Numbered from the stretch's first letter, positions 26,801 through 38,106 are shown. The stretch is 53,428 bases of DNA from Cristatella mucedo (GCA_009760855.2 WPIO01000393.1:7501-60928), one strand, 5' to 3'. Made by a program: numbers and translations. The notes: generated by a model from the sequence alone, not told the origin.

Positions 26801-29764
26801 CTGAAAGTAGGACTGCGACTGACTTGTAGTACTTGTGGTATTTGACTGTGGCACCTGATGCAGTCATCTACTGAAAAGTCACTTTGGAACAGGACATCCA
26901 GATTCCGTGCAGAGGGCTGCACCAGACATATTTTTGGCCGAGCCCATTTTGGGGGTTAGGCTTTTCAGTTTCTGAGTTGGACCAGGTTTGCCCCACAACT
27001 ACTCCACTGGCTCTTGTCACCATTCAATTTGAAAGGATCATTTATATGCAGGAAGGCAGGAGCAGAGCCTTAGAGGCTATCGCCACCATTTGCAATAAAG
27101 GGCAATAAAGGATTGCTGCTCACTCCACTGCAGTCAAACCCACGTGACTCGCTCTACTGTAGTCGAACCCATGTGACCCGGGTCGTGACGAGCAAGCACC
27201 TTACACCTGGGCTGCGACCCAAAGGGTAGCCCATGCACAGTGTCAATGTACATGACATGGTCAATAGCAACATGCACAGCATCAACAAGTAAATATGGTT
27301 AGCAGTGGCGCAAGCAAACGCAGAGCCACCCCTACTCACAGAGCGCCACGCGCAACAAGGGCCTCCACGTTGTCGCTGTCGATGCTGAGCGCCTTGTAGT
27401 AGCACTGCACGGCCTCCGTGTACTTCCCCTCCTTGAAGTAACGAACGCCAGTGGCTACGCTGCAACAGCACAGCGCGCTCACCGGCAACCGTGCTCGTGC
27501 GCGCAGGCGGCGCGCGCTCATGCGTGGCAAGGCCTTCGGAAAGCGCAGGCGGCGGTGCCTGCGCGCGGAGGAAGATCGAGCAGCAGCACGTGACAGGGGC
27601 ACCGGAAAACGAAGCGCTACACTAACGCCCTGCAGGAATCACCTTTTCAAGGCCATCCGCCGCGACTGCTCCTTTCTCAAGGACGTCGCGAGCTCCGATT
27701 TCGGGACCGTTAACCTGCAGGACGTGCACAACGCCGAAATCAAGGCTGGTCGCTGCAGCCGCACGCGCGCGGTGGCCAAGCTGGGACAGCAGCCACCGCA
27801 GCAGCCCGAGCCCTCTACGCTCGGCGGGGGACGAGTAGACTCACGCGCTCAGGCTTCGCAGCAGCGTGCGAGTCGTCGCTGCCGCCGCCTCGCTGCCACC
27901 ACCGTCGGCCGTTTCCGGGGTCGCGCTGGCCGCAGGCGGTCAGGCGGAGAGGGCCGCACAGCTGCGACGCCCCGTGAGGATTGCGAAACGACGACGAAGT
28001 GACGAGCGCCTCGCTGTAGCCGCGGCCGTCCAGATCACACTGCTTCCGGTAGTGCTGCGGCAGCTCGTCGTCTGCTATCAATCCCTGAGCGGCGGCCGAG
28101 AGAGCGAGGATTTCGGCGGGAACCCAGACCGACCGGGGGAGTGAGAGCAAGCACAGCGAGTGGGGCGAGCCACTCCAGGGGGCAGTGGCACCGTCTTGGC
28201 AAGGCTGCGGGCAGCCGAGACTGCCTCGCGGGCTGGCGAACGCAGGGCAACACGTCTGTCAAACGCTCAGCGTCGCGAGCACCTACGAGCTTCGGTAGAT
28301 GGGCCGCCACAGGGACAGTGGGGGCAGAGGCGACGGCAGCTCCTCCGTCGCTCTGCACGCCTCTGCAGGACAGGAACGTCTTGGCGAGCATCGAGATCTG
28401 CATCTTTCCACTCTCCGGATCCACCAGGGTGACAACACCTGAATCGAGAGCATGCATAAGTGTGGGACTCGGTCGGAAGTGGAATTCGACCGGAAGTTGG
28501 TGTGGCCGGCAGTGGGTGTGGCCGGCCGCTTGGCGAGCAAGCATGCTGCAGACCAATATATAAAAAAACACCGTACCGAGACGACCTCTAGCACAGCTGT
28601 CGCGTAAAACGAGGCCGTAGACTCGACAGATAGAGCAGACAGACGTGAGCCACTGAGGACAGAGGTCAGCTATGACTGCGAAGCTCAGGGACCAGGCAAC
28701 CCGACCGCTTCCGGGATGAGAGAAGGGTGGTTGGTTTTCCGGATGTTGACCAGCGGGACTTACCGCGAACTGTGTCCTTCACCGAGAAAGCCTCGAGCGG
28801 GCTCTCGTGCGAGTAGTAGCGAGGCAGCTCTCGCGCAGAGCAGAAAGCCTGCAAACGATGCATCAGGGCACAGGCGGGCGGCTTGCATGCCGAGGGACGA
28901 GAGAGCTCAGCGCACAGACTGCGGTTTCTTTCAATCTCGATCGAACAAAACAGCCAAGGCACGAGGCAGGTTGAGCTGAAGAACAAGCTACACGAAAAAG
29001 TCTCCCCGCTAAAATTCGTCCGGAACCGGATGCAAGTCAATGGCAGCGAATGAGCATCGGGCGACATGCTAACATGAGGTTATGCAATCACAGTGACGTC
29101 ACTAGAAAAAAAGGCAAGCAGTAGGCTGGGAGTATGCACTGAGCGCTCAAACGAGCGCACGAGTCCGCCCTTGGTGGACATATACCTATCTCCCCCCCCC
29201 ATTAGTGGCCGGAAGCGTCTACGCGAAGCCCTATCGATCTTTGTCTTTAGACTTTGTCTCCTTACAGGAAATATGTGCGCGTGCAAAACCTGGCAGCTGC
29301 CAGTGAGTTTTCAAAAGAAAACTTTTTAAAAAACGACCGTGATTATCAGCCACTGCAACGCTGGTGCAACACACTTCTATCTGCTCGCAGCACTGCCAGT
29401 GGCGCCCCCTGGACATCACAGACAGCAAGAGGCCGCCACTGCAGCTTCCTACGGCGCTGACACGTCGGCCCGAGGCACAGCGAGTCGCCAATTGGCAAAA
29501 GTCGCAATTGGCGCCGACCAAAGCGGCAGCAGTCGGACAGGACAGCGACAGCAGAGGTAAAAACCAGGCTACCCACCACGATCTTCAGGTCGGAGACGTC
29601 GAGCCTGACGCGGCCGCCGTCGCAGCACAGAAGCGTGACGAGCAGGCCGGCCTCGGTGACCACCGACACGAAGCCACACACGAGGTCGCCGGGCTGCGCT
29701 CGGGCCAGATACGACCGGCGGCGAGCGCTGGCGGTTTCCAGCGGCGGCATGACGACGCAGAAGC
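22838..29764 (-). CDS. TTC14: TTC14-like protein: S1 domain + TPR repeats + basic Ser/Arg tail
   Basis: TTC14 is a conserved animal protein of poorly known function with an S1 RNA-binding domain, TPR repeats for protein binding, and a Lys/Ser-rich tail like that of splicing-associated proteins. Supported exons in transcript order are 29577-29764, 28764-28848, 28287-28438, 27845-28084, 27643-27714, 27340-27459, about 25490-25607, about 24446-25347, and a terminal exon 22838-23113. Diagnostic matches include VMPPLE before the S1 fold, [21 protein letters not shown] and YAKALALD. Splice phases agree across the TPR exons. One frameshift is needed within 27845-28084, and the N-terminal exon (family proteins begin roughly 100 codons earlier) is not confidently identified. 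Convergent with GLYR1. The join between the basic exon and the terminal exon is unresolved. Confidence 0.9.
23502..23878 (+). repeat. LINE family A, 3' end
   Basis: The copy carries remnants of the end of the LINE ORF (GACCGTGCCTTTAGTTCGTA), the 3' UTR, the conserved end GAAAATGTAAAGTGCCTAGA and an (ATT)n tail. It lies antisense in the 3' part of the TTC14 gene. Confidence 0.85.
24446..25347 (-). CDS. TTC14: TTC14 TPR repeat 3 and Lys/Ser/Arg-rich tail exon
   Basis: The exon opens [20 protein letters not shown], with [11 protein letters not shown] closing the TPR array. It then becomes very rich in Ser, Arg and Lys, including a run of Lys codons and repeated Ser-Asp, like the tail of TTC14 and of RS-domain splicing proteins. 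The frame stops at 24441, but a good donor (GGC followed by GTGAGC) lies just before the stop, so it may splice onward. Plus-strand frames here are shadows. Confidence 0.82.
25490..25607 (-). CDS. TTC14: TTC14 TPR repeat 2 exon
   Basis: In phase after TPR 1: [20 protein letters not shown], then [20 protein letters not shown]. Acceptor TTCCCAG, donor GTGAGC. A TPR helix pair is evident. Confidence 0.92.
26204..26328 (-). repeat. LINE family A tail fragment with fold-back end
   Basis: A (AAT)n tract, then the conserved LINE-A end in inverse orientation (TATAGCGCCCTCAGAGAACT ... GCTGCAAAGG). The truncated 5' side runs into a perfect inverted repeat, arms 26287-26305 and 26310-26328. Confidence 0.8.
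27085..27210 (-). repeat. S2-like SINE fragment
   Basis: Inverse orientation: GGCAATAAAGGATTGC also begins the fragment at 46720, and B-box-like GTCGAACCCATG occurs inside. It is diverged, with an internal partial duplication (GTCAAACCCACGTGAC, GTCGAACCCATGTGAC). Confidence 0.5.
27340..27459 (-). CDS. TTC14: TTC14 TPR repeat 1 exon
   Basis: [20 protein letters not shown], then [20 protein letters not shown], is a canonical TPR and very close to family members. Acceptor TTGCAG, donor GTGAGT. Confidence 0.93.
27643..27714 (-). CDS. TTC14: TTC14 exon before TPR 1
   Basis: The exon reads [19 protein letters not shown], then MALK, parallel to the [20 protein letters not shown] segment of the family. 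Acceptor CTGCAG, donor GTGATT; codons are split at both ends and agree with the neighbours. Confidence 0.87.
27845..28084 (-). CDS. TTC14: TTC14 exon between S1 and TPR (apparent frameshift)
   Basis: The exon begins [19 protein letters not shown] and continues [17 protein letters not shown] in one frame. Its end fits the family only in the next frame ([10 protein letters not shown]), which is also the only frame whose donor GTGAGT phase suits the next exon. One extra base, or two missing, between about 27943 and 27880 is implied. Confidence 0.8.
28287..28438 (-). CDS. TTC14: TTC14 exon, end of S1 domain
   Basis: In phase it reads [20 protein letters not shown], the last S1 strands, and later AAHLPKL before GTAGGT. 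The acceptor is ATTCAG. The phase-0 end joins directly to GLIADDELP. Confidence 0.87.
28764..28848 (-). CDS. TTC14: TTC14 exon, middle of S1 domain
   Basis: Short exon: [20 protein letters not shown], then FSVKDTVR. It matches the ALCPLRDVP...SYYQTGDIIRA region. Acceptor TTGCAG, donor GTAAGT, leaving one base for the next exon. Confidence 0.88.
29577..29764 (-). CDS. TTC14: TTC14 exon with start of S1 domain
   Basis: The minus strand reads FCVVMPPLE, then [19 protein letters not shown] and [18 protein letters not shown], equivalent to the VIGRISSI...IMRDIAHLE segment of animal TTC14. Acceptor GCGCAG, donor GTGGGT. Confidence 0.9.
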
Positions 29765-29999
29765 CTGCGCAAGCAGACGTGCCGGCGTGTGGTGCCGTGA
29801 GCACTAACAAACGCTCTGCACCAGCAAAATGACGGGCGCGGCATCACTGGCAGCGGTGCTGTGTGCCAGCGCAGTGCCGGAAGTCCCTCACCCCCTACCC
29901 CCCCAGGGGGGCCCACAGCGCTCAGCAGGGCTGCAGGCGTGTCGCACCAGCAGGAAGTCGTCCAATGCACTAGCCAATCCTACTCGCCAAGCTTTAGCT

Positions 30000-32900
30000 G
30001 CTGCAGCCACGGCCGAAAGATTTGTGACCTCGGTGACCTTGCAAGTGTGCAGTGACCTTGCTCGTTTTTCGTGCAGCACAGAAAAGGGCGGGTGCAGCAG
30101 TTCTCATTCGCAGGGACAGAGTTAAGGCTTAAGGCTGGAGACTTAAGCGCGGATGCAAATACAACGGCGACTCTTCCAAAAAGACGGCAACGATGACGAG
30201 GCCTGCCGCCGCCTCGAAGGATCGCGTGCGGCCCTGAGGATCTCTCACCGTGCTCGCCGTCATCTGTGCCGCACGGTGGTCCTCTCTGCTCGACGGCAGC
30301 AGCAGCGGCAGCAGCAGCAGCTGCCGTCGACTCGGCCAGCAGCTTCAGCAGCAAGCTTCTCTTGCTGTCGGCAAAGCCTCGCACTCTCGAGTGCGTGACG
30401 TCGCTGGAACGGAAGCGCCGACGCCTCGAGCGGCGGCGGCAGCGCGCCGAGCAGCACCGAGTGGTGGTGGCAGCGGCACTGCAACCAACACCTGGCCAGG
30501 ATGGCAGGACGGCAGCTGCTCAATTGAAAATGGACCGAATGGATCCCCGGGCTCAACGAACGCACGACTAGCGATGCGCGACCAGCAAGATGCGCGTGGT
30601 AGAAATTAATTCTGATTGGCGCCGTCCTCGTAGCGCCTACGATCGCCTGTGCCTAGCGTGCACTAGCTGCTGCACCTCCTTTAATTTGCCCCATCCAAAA
30701 ACCGGGGCCAATAATGCTGCCACAACTACGACGGCGATACCCCCCACACAGCCGGCTGGTCCTTGCGAAAGCGTTGCAGGCCTGCCGCTCTGACAGCTGC
30801 CCATTGCAGAGCTAGGAATTCAGCCTGGGGGCGTGCAGGTAGCCGCACACCGCAGGCTTCGGACACTCGTCCGCGAATGCTGCAAGTATGCGCGGTGCAA
30901 GTATGTGCATGATCACACGCGCGTGCAGTCGTACACGACGCACATACACGGATAGCGCTGGTTGCAGGCCGGCCTTAATGGAGCCAGCGATAATTTAATC
31001 ATCTTCCAACTGCGGCAGTGCACAGGCTTCCTTCTTCCTAAGTGCAGACGTCGTGCACAGGGCCGAACATGTGCGGCAGCGCTGACCGGTGAAAACATCA
31101 CACCCACATCACACCACACACACCCGCCCAACCGAAGAGCTTCGTTGCAGTCAGTCGTTCTGTGATCCCAATTACTGCAGACCCTCAACTCAGGCTTACT
31201 CCATCCGCTGCGACCAGCACGTTGGCCAGGCAGTGCGTACTGTTTGCTACGAGCGTGGTATGCGGCCTCTGCGTCCGGTTAGGACTAGGCCGCTAACACT
31301 TCGCTCGTAACGGTGCTAGTTTCGGCCGACGCAAACAGAATGCTGGTGACGCCTGAACCTTGCAGTAAGTTTACTGCTCTGCCATACCAGTCAGTCAGTC
31401 AGTCACTGCCACGCAGGCAAGCACGCACCGCTGTAATAATCTGGGATCGCAGAACAACAACGCAGCGAAGCTCTTCGGGGGGGGGGAGGATTGGCCGGTC
31501 GCTGTGCAGGGTCAGCGCCGCACATGCTCAGCTTGGTGGGCGACGGTTGTTGCACTTCCAAAGAAAGATGGCTGCCGCAAACTGCCGCACACACAAACAG
31601 TGGTTAAATGGCAGCCGCAGACAGCCCAAGGGCAGCCGAAGGCAGCGCCAAGCCGACAGGCCGACATCGAAAATGGCACGGCACTCGCTGCGAACTGCTT
31701 GCAGGACACCGCCAAGACGCTCGCCGAGCTACGCTGCCATGATCTGATGTCACGTGGCCCGTCTCCATTCTCTAGCACTCAGCAGCAGTCAGTCAGTCGA
31801 AGCGCGACGTCGGCAAGAGCCGCGCTACAATTGCACCACGACGCACTGCAATGCAGCATGTGACAGCATGCACAGTCTTCTACGTCGTTTACCTCAACAG
31901 CTGGGGCTAGCTATACGCACAAGACGAAAGTTCGCTTAGTCCATGCAGAAAGCACCATTGCACAATCCAGTAGTCGAGTCGGCTCAGCTATATTTACACA
32001 GTGTCACGTGTGCACCACCGCCCACCCAGCCCTGTCACCTCGGTACTGTCAGGCAGCCACTACTTCGCTTGAGTCACGCGCCACTGCGATCAGGTGGGCG
32101 AAATTTACTGAGCAGCGCGACACTCAGGCTGAGCGAATACCTATACGCCAGCTCTATTTATATTTATATTTATACAGCTCTATTTATATTTATATTTATA
32201 TTTATATTTATACAGCTCTATTTATATTTATATTTATACAGCTCTATTTATTCGTATCGAAAAGCAGAAGAAATGCCGTCACCCTCAGCCGGGCGACTAC
32301 CTCCACTCTACAACCGCCGGAGACCTAGCTGACCTGGGGAGAAGAGTGAGAGTGCTAGCCACCACAACTAACTCGAGTATCTCGGCTGTCACAGATGTCG
32401 GTGGGCCGCACAAATGTCACGACGCGCTGCGTTCGAAGCCGCCACGTTCACAGCCATTCCAATTATTGCGGCGACTTCGCGAGAGGCGGCTTGCTCGACG
32501 CCTTGAACACGCAGGCTGCCACAAAGGAACGCTAGTATTCAGCCACACCATTCGTAGGGAATCCGCGCTCCGGCATTGCATCCACATTCGTCGCCGGACG
32601 GTCAAAACGTAGCGGCTCCAGACGGATGCGACAGCACGAGCAGCCTCGGAGGCTCCGCGATCGCCTTTACATGCTAGTTTTGGGAAGCACGGGAATTACA
32701 TGATCCGTACGCATCCCTTCAGCGGTAACTCTTGATTACAACAGTCGGGCGATTCAAGGTGCATGGGGTGGCAAAGCACTGGGCTACCTCATTCCTCGCT
32801 GTGTTGGCGGAGCGGCTGACATAGCACGCCGGACGCGCAGCTGGCAGCCATGTAATGATGCGTGCACTTCCGCTTCCTGTTCGAGCCAGTCGCAACGGTA

Positions 32901-33102
32901 GGATGTGGTCCGCCGAACGACAATTTAATTATTGCCTAAATGCTGCAGCCAGCGAGCGGCAGCGAGCTCGCAAAGCCCTCTAGTGAGTGAAAGCGGATGT
33001 CCGGCACAGGCAGACGGCCGCGGTAATGGATACCGTTGCCGGCGAAACCATAAGCAGCGGTCGGCTTGCGTGTACGGAAGCCGCGCGAAGACCGCCGCTG
33101 GC
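30000..33102. other. Stretch upstream of TTC14, first exon not placed
   Basis: A GC-rich segment at 30150-30500 on the minus strand encodes SLLLKLLAESTAAAAA in one frame, which might be the TTC14 N-terminal helix, but no ATG or good splice context supports it. At 32149-32255 there is a minisatellite of TTTATA units ending in CAGCTCTA. Nothing else recognised. Confidence 0.4.
32149..32255. repeat. TTTATA minisatellite with CAGCTCTA spacer
   Basis: Groups of two to four TTTATA units are each followed by CAGCTCTA, repeated four times in slightly varying lengths. Confidence 0.9.
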
Positions 33103-33281
33103 AATAATAATAATAATAGTAATAGTAATAACAATAATAATAATAGTATTAACAACAATAACAATAGTGATAGTAATAGCAATACTAATAATTATAATAG
33201 TAATAACAATAGTAATACATTTGCATAGTGCCCATAGAGAGATGAATCTCTTTCTTGGCAGTTTACATTTGCTGCAAAGGA
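33103..33281 (-). repeat. LINE family A tail fragment with long (AAT)n
   Basis: An imperfect (AAT)n/(AGT)n tract of about 110 bases is followed by the inverse LINE-A end (CATAGTGCCCATAGAGAGAT ... TTTGCTGCAAAGG), where similarity ceases abruptly. Confidence 0.8.
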
Positions 33282-33449
33282 GGCGTGGGATAGCAGCAGA
33301 CGCGAGGGCTGCCGGCGATCGCGGACGCAGCGACTGGAGCGCAGACGAGAACACACGAGCTGCCGAGGCACGAGTAGGCACGTTTCACTGTCGCATTCGA
33401 GAGAAGAGCTCCCGGTTTCACCCAGGGGTGAATACAAGTCGCTCACCTT

Positions 33450-33590
33450 CGAAGACCGAGGTCAACGTGAACGCGGCCAAGACCGGGGTCGAGACGTGGG
33501 TCGCGGGCTCGAGCCCGCGTCGCGGCTCGTGCCCGAAGGCGCCTGGATTGAGCGCTCTCTTCGGGTGCCATGCGAAAAAATTATATACAT
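33450..33590 (+). repeat. SINE family S1 (copy c)
   Basis: B-box region GTCGCGGGCTCGAGCCCGCG, which forms an 18-base perfect palindrome at 33502-33519, followed by the LINE-like tail (CTCTCTTCGGGTGCC) and AT-rich end. The head is diverged. Confidence 0.55.
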
Positions 33591-34144
33591 CTATTTATTT
33601 CTATTTATTATGTATCTGTTTCTATTCATCGCCATTCTTGCCAACTAGCGACCAACGAGCCCCCGCGCGCACAGCGCTTTAGAAGCGAAAAAAAATCTCT
33701 CAAGAGAGTTATACAAGGATACGCGTCGCACCACCACCGAGCTCTCTCGTCTGATGACGGGCGACAGCTTTTCAACAGCAAGCGCCGACAGCCTCGAGTC
33801 GGCGCACAAAACGTTTGGCAGAAGGGCCGCAGAACTCGGGCTACTGAGTTTTAAAAAGTAGCGGGTCGTCTCAAATTGCACAGCGACCGAAAGCCGCGGG
33901 TCTGAACGCCGACGAGGCACTCCGCCTCGAGCGGGCGACGATCGCGCAGCCTGTCTTTGGATTGGCTTTCCGGTGCTCTGCAGGCGGAGCCCTTGTGACC
34001 GCTTTTCATCCGACGCTCAACGCGAGCCTTTACGACGACTTCGCCGCCTTTTAATGCCCGTTGGCGTGGGAGTTGGCAGCATACCCACCGACGCTCTCGA
34101 GCCGAATGCCGGAGTGCTAAAAACTGCAGAGGCGGGCTATTGCA

Positions 34145-34662
34145 GAATTCCAGCGGCTATGGCTCCAGCCTATCTCTCAGATATACTACCCCATCAGGCC
34201 AAGCATCGTACGACCCGCTTTTCGGAATACAGCAGTCTACAAATACCTCGTACAAACCTTAAATCCTTTGGAGACCGTGCATTTAGTTCGTATGCTCCCA
34301 AAGCCTGGAACTCCCTCCCGACCTGCGTCAGAACATCCATTGACCTGACCACATTTAAAAGGAACTTAAAAACACACCTATTAAGGACAGCATTTAGTGG
34401 GTCCCTGTGATTCGTCCTTGATGTGCTTATGCGTGCTGACACTGTGCATGCTGCCACTAACCGCATTTGCATGCTAACCCTGTGCATGTCACCCCTAACC
34501 ATATAATTCATTTTGTTTGTTTTTCAAGCATGATTTTACTTACGATTCAATTGCATTTCCCTTTGCAGCAACTGTAAAGCGCCTAGAAAGAGATTATGTT
34601 CTCTGTGGGCGCTTTATCAAGTGCACTATTATTATTATTATTATTATTATTATTATGCCTGC
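34145..34662 (+). mobile_element. LINE family A: C-terminal end of reverse-transcriptase ORF, 3' UTR and (ATT)n
   Basis: The best-preserved copy of the family. An open frame ending at 34410 carries [37 protein letters not shown] and LKTHLLRTAFSGSL, typical of the C-terminus of L2/CR1-type LINE ORFs that follow the reverse transcriptase. A 3' UTR of about 200 bases, the conserved end TGTAAAGCGCCTAGAAAGAG and (ATT)n follow. The reverse-transcriptase core itself is absent because of 5' truncation. Confidence 0.88.
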
Positions 34663-35589
34663 GTACCCGCTATGGGAGCGACGGCGCGGAGGCTGCTGGG
34701 CGAGATCGAGAAACATACGGACGCCGCTCGTGCGGTGTGCCGCCGAGGCAATAGCAACGGCGATCTGCCAGCTTTTTGCCAAGTTTTGACGGCGACTGCT
34801 GCCGCTTTTTTTCGGACCGATCTTCTGCTCGTTGGCTGACGTGGCACGTGACACGGCTGCGGGTTCCGGTTAAGACTGCGGATCGATCGATCGAGATGAG
34901 AGTTCATTCGCGGCCCTGTTGGTAAAATTATCAATCAGATCCATGTGAGCACTTTGGTCCATCGTGTGACCCAGCGACGCTCCAAGTAGCGACGTTACTG
35001 TCGTCTAGCTTCGATTTCTGGACCGCTAGTCAAACTTCCATATACAACGAAATGGCGTATACATATGCGATTGCAATGAGACTCCACTGATTTCTCTATC
35101 GCTAAATCGGTCGCATATGATACCCAGATTCTTTTGTATGCAAGTGTGAGTGCGTCTTCTCTCAGCATAGATGTCAAGCATACAGTATAAAAATGTAGGT
35201 TAAATCTACCAATGAAAAGCAATTAAAGATATCTAATATAAGTTCGTCTAGTGCACCAATCCGGTAACGACATCTGTAAGCGTCTTCGAAATCAGCATAT
35301 GGCAGATATTTATGTTTAACTGGTATTGATCACTGATATAGCAACATTCGGCAAGCGTTAGTAAATCGACAGTTGTTTTGCAGCATACGGGTAGCAAAAT
35401 GTCGCAATGGCGCACTATTGCTGTTCGATTCTGATGACATGAAGCTGGCAGTGGCCACATGCTTTGAGATAAATGCTTATCAACATGACATGTACTGTAA
35501 CATATTGTGACATTTTATCATGTAAGTGATATCAAAGCAAAAACCATTCACATCAAAGTGCTTTCAGTCTGAGTCTTTAATGGTGCCAG
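34663..35589. other. Stretch without recognised feature
   Basis: No gene or repeat family recognised. Confidence 0.5.
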
Positions 35590-36335
35590 CTGTTAATGTA
35601 ATGTAATGTATCTCCATCAGTAACTCCACAAAGTCATAAAGACCATGTGGGTGCTACGCAGGAGAGTTTTGTATAGCACACTCACAGCCTAAGCGGCTTT
35701 CGGCACGCATTCGGTAGCCAACAGACTTCGTCTCACGCAACAAAGAGAAAGTGGGAAGCATAGCAGAGTTAGGAGAGCAGTTGAGGTAGTGAGTAGCATA
35801 GAAGTAGCAGTTCAGGACGCTGAAAAAGATGTGCCATAGTCGGCAGTTGGAGAGTAGATGTCGTTGCGTAAGAATTGTGGAAGCGAGTTCCACAGTCTAG
35901 GACCTGCAGAGCTAAAGCTTCTGTCGCCAACTGTCTTTAAGCGGAGGAATGGGACAGCTAATTTATTGTCTACACAGGACCTGAGGTCGCGAACAGGCTG
36001 AAACTGATGCAGCAGTTCAGCTAGGTACGAAGGAGCCAAGCCGTGGCGGGCCTTGTGGGTCAGCGTAAGAACTTTGCTCTGTATCCTTTGCTCAACCTGC
36101 AACCATCCTAGCTCTTTCAGCAAAGGTGACACGTGCTCAAACCGCTGGGACTTGAAGACCAGCCTTGCAGCCATATTCATAGTCCGCTGTAGTGGCATAG
36201 TAGCTTTCTTTGGTAGCCCAGCCAAAAGGGAATTACAATAATCAAGCCGAGACAGAACTAAAGAGCTAGTTAAATTTTTTACAAGCCACTGTGGGAGACA
36301 GCTTCTAATCTTGGATAGGGATCGGTTAATGTAGA
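35590..36335 (-). mobile_element. LINE family B: C-terminal reverse-transcriptase region and 3' UTR
   Basis: The minus strand reads NRSLSKIRSCLPQW and RLDYCNSLLAGLPKK, then LGWLQVEQRIQSKVLTLTHK, ARHGLAPSYLAELLH and FSSAGPRLWNSLP. This is the last part of the reverse transcriptase and its C-terminal extension in L2/CR1-like LINEs. The 5' part is missing. Other copies lie at 6350, 13238, 20731 and 42225. It has its own 3' end, unlike family A, and no (ATT)n tail. Confidence 0.87.
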
Positions 36336-36404
36336 ATAGTAGCGTAACAAGAAGCTCCTACTTCACCGTTCACATTGTATGTTAGAGTCCTTCACGACTG
36401 CATC

Positions 36405-36462
36405 CTTGCCCCGTCATTGCATCCCTGCCCCGTCATTGCATCCCTGCCCCGTCATTGCATCG
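36405..36462. repeat. 19-bp tandem repeat
   Basis: Three consecutive units of CCGTCATTGCATCCCTGCC, with degenerate further units to about 36500. Confidence 0.92.
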
Positions 36463-36529
36463 TCTCCATCATTTCATTCCTGCCCCGTCCCCGTCATAGA
36501 TAGACTGCAATGGGAGCAAACCTCTGCAG

Positions 36530-36605
36530 CTCCTCTGGTCAGTCATCAAGTGGCTGCCCGTCTAGCATTGAATCGACTTCAAGATCCTCTCTTCGGCCTA
36601 TAGAT
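36530..36605 (+). repeat. LINE reverse-transcriptase C-terminal fragment
   Basis: One frame reads VIKWLPV, then after two stops IDFKILSSAYRSLH, resembling the HWLPVxxRIDFKILxLTYK segment of CR1/L2 LINEs. It abuts a SINE. Confidence 0.55.
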
Positions 36606-36755
36606 CGCTGCACCGCTGGTTTGGCCCAGCGGTTAAGGTGCGTCACGCAGACCAAGGTCTGGCCGAGATCGTGGGCTCGAGCGCCGTGCCATATGCGAAG
36701 CGGCCGAATGGAGATTAAATTCTCCTAGGACGCTAGACGGATGATATATATTTTT
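36606..36755 (+). repeat. SINE family S1 (copy d)
   Basis: Head GGTTTGGCCCAGCGGTTAAG (A-box-like), B-box-like GATCGTGGGCTCGAGCGCC, and a LINE-A-like end (GAGATTAAATTCTCCTAGGA). Confidence 0.8.
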
Positions 36756-38034
36756 TTCGCTCGCGTGCACCAGCCTTGACCTTTCGAGCTCCTCGTTCGT
36801 CCAGTGTGAGTTCTTGTACAAGCACGATACTTTGCCTGCCATTAGTCATTTGCTATTGCTTTTCTTGCAGCAACGTTTAAGTATTCGGATATAAATTTGG
36901 TTCTCTTAAAGCATAATACAAATCACATTTTGTAGTTTTAACTATTATTACTGGATACAAGACGGTTGAAAGCTACTATAGAAGGCTCTTTTGAGGCTGC
37001 AAAGACAAGGCTGTTGAATGCTCACCAATTTCAACCTGGACAACCGGAAGCAGCCCAGAATGCCGTTAAAAAAGAAACTTGCTCAGCATCTGCGTAGTCC
37101 TGAGATTGATTCGCATGTCCGAAGAAGCTTGAAGATCTGCTCGACCTTGGCGATTAAAGTAGCATTGAGGAAAAATAAAGTAATTACTTTCTTAAAAAGC
37201 TTAGCTGATTCAACTGCTGCTCCGTTGTATTGCTGCAGAAGAGCCTGCGGCTACGGCTGTCACCGCCGCTTGCAGCGAGCGATAACGAATCGCACACTGC
37301 GGAATTCGAACCACTGGACCTGGGTGGCCCATCTTTACCGCTGCGATCGTGAAGTTCCAGGGACTTTTTCAAAGCCCTTAAATTATTTGCACGCCTATCT
37401 CAAGAATGTGCTGCCGCAATTTCGTTCAAGCTGCATGGATGCCGCAATGACTGCTTCCAGCGATGAAATCTGTCCTCTAGGTGATGAAAGTCGCGGCCGC
37501 CTTTCAGTGAGTACTTTCAGATCTCTGGTGAGAAATGCATGAAGAAAGTAGACCAAAAATGCAGCCTGCCATGCCGGATGGAATGCTGAAGGCTCGCTGT
37601 GCAACTTTAATAATCTGGATAGTACACCTGCATGCATCAGCACGGCATATGTATGTCAAACGATGTTATTCGGATCGAGATGTTCATTTGTGTTTCAGTA
37701 ACTGAACATGGCTATGGATAAACGAAGGAATAACTTCAGACTGACATGACGCCACAAGGCTCATTTGGCGGCAAAAAAGAGTGCTTTTAAGACATGCGGC
37801 TGCAATACTAACCCATTGGTTCTAGCGAACGGTGGGATTCCAAGTGCTTTCGTTTCATTCAATGAAGCCACTTAGAGCAACCGATGGGTGATAATGTCTC
37901 CTGGGCCAGAAACCGTCTGCACCTTACGTCGGTTAAACATACTCGATTACTTGACTTTCGCAGAACCTCTTTCTACGCTTACTGCCACAGATAAAAAATC
38001 ATGGCTCGCCCGCGCAGCCAGAGACTCGGATCTC
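36756..38034. other. Stretch without recognised gene
   Basis: The plus-strand frame at 37018-37542 has no recognisable domain and no intron or neighbour that supports it. Nothing else recognised. Confidence 0.45.
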
Positions 38035-38106
38035 TGCCGTGACCAGGAGTCGAACCTGGGTTATCGCGGCCACAACGCGAAGTACTAACCACTATACTAT
38101 CACGGC
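38035..38106 (-). tRNA. tRNA-His (anticodon GUG)
   Basis: The 72-base minus-strand sequence begins GCCGTGATAGTATAGTGGTT and ends CTGGTCACGGCA. Acceptor stem GCCGTGA/TCACGGC, D stem GTAT/GTAC with a normal AGTGGTTA loop, anticodon stem TCGCG/CGCGA enclosing TTGTGGC (anticodon GTG), T stem CCAGG/CCTGG with loop TTCGACT all pair. A and B boxes (TAGTGGTTAGTA, GGTTCGACTCC) are intact. Position -1 is A in the genome, so the guanosine that marks mature tRNA-His is added after transcription, as usual in eukaryotes. No CCA is encoded. Confidence 0.97.

Noticed and set aside
30260-30565. Frame with SLLLKLLAESTAAAAA as the TTC14 first exon
   Set aside because: It lies where the first exon is expected, but no ATG, no clear donor and only a vague resemblance to the TTC14 N-terminus support it.
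33103-33220. Regularly spaced AAT/AGT repeats as a possible CRISPR or satellite array
   Set aside because: There are no unique spacers between constant repeats; it is the degenerate (AAT)n tail of a LINE-A fragment. No CRISPR array exists in the window.
37018-37542. 174-codon plus-strand frame
   Set aside because: No domain, no splice support and no similar frame elsewhere; left as unrecognised.
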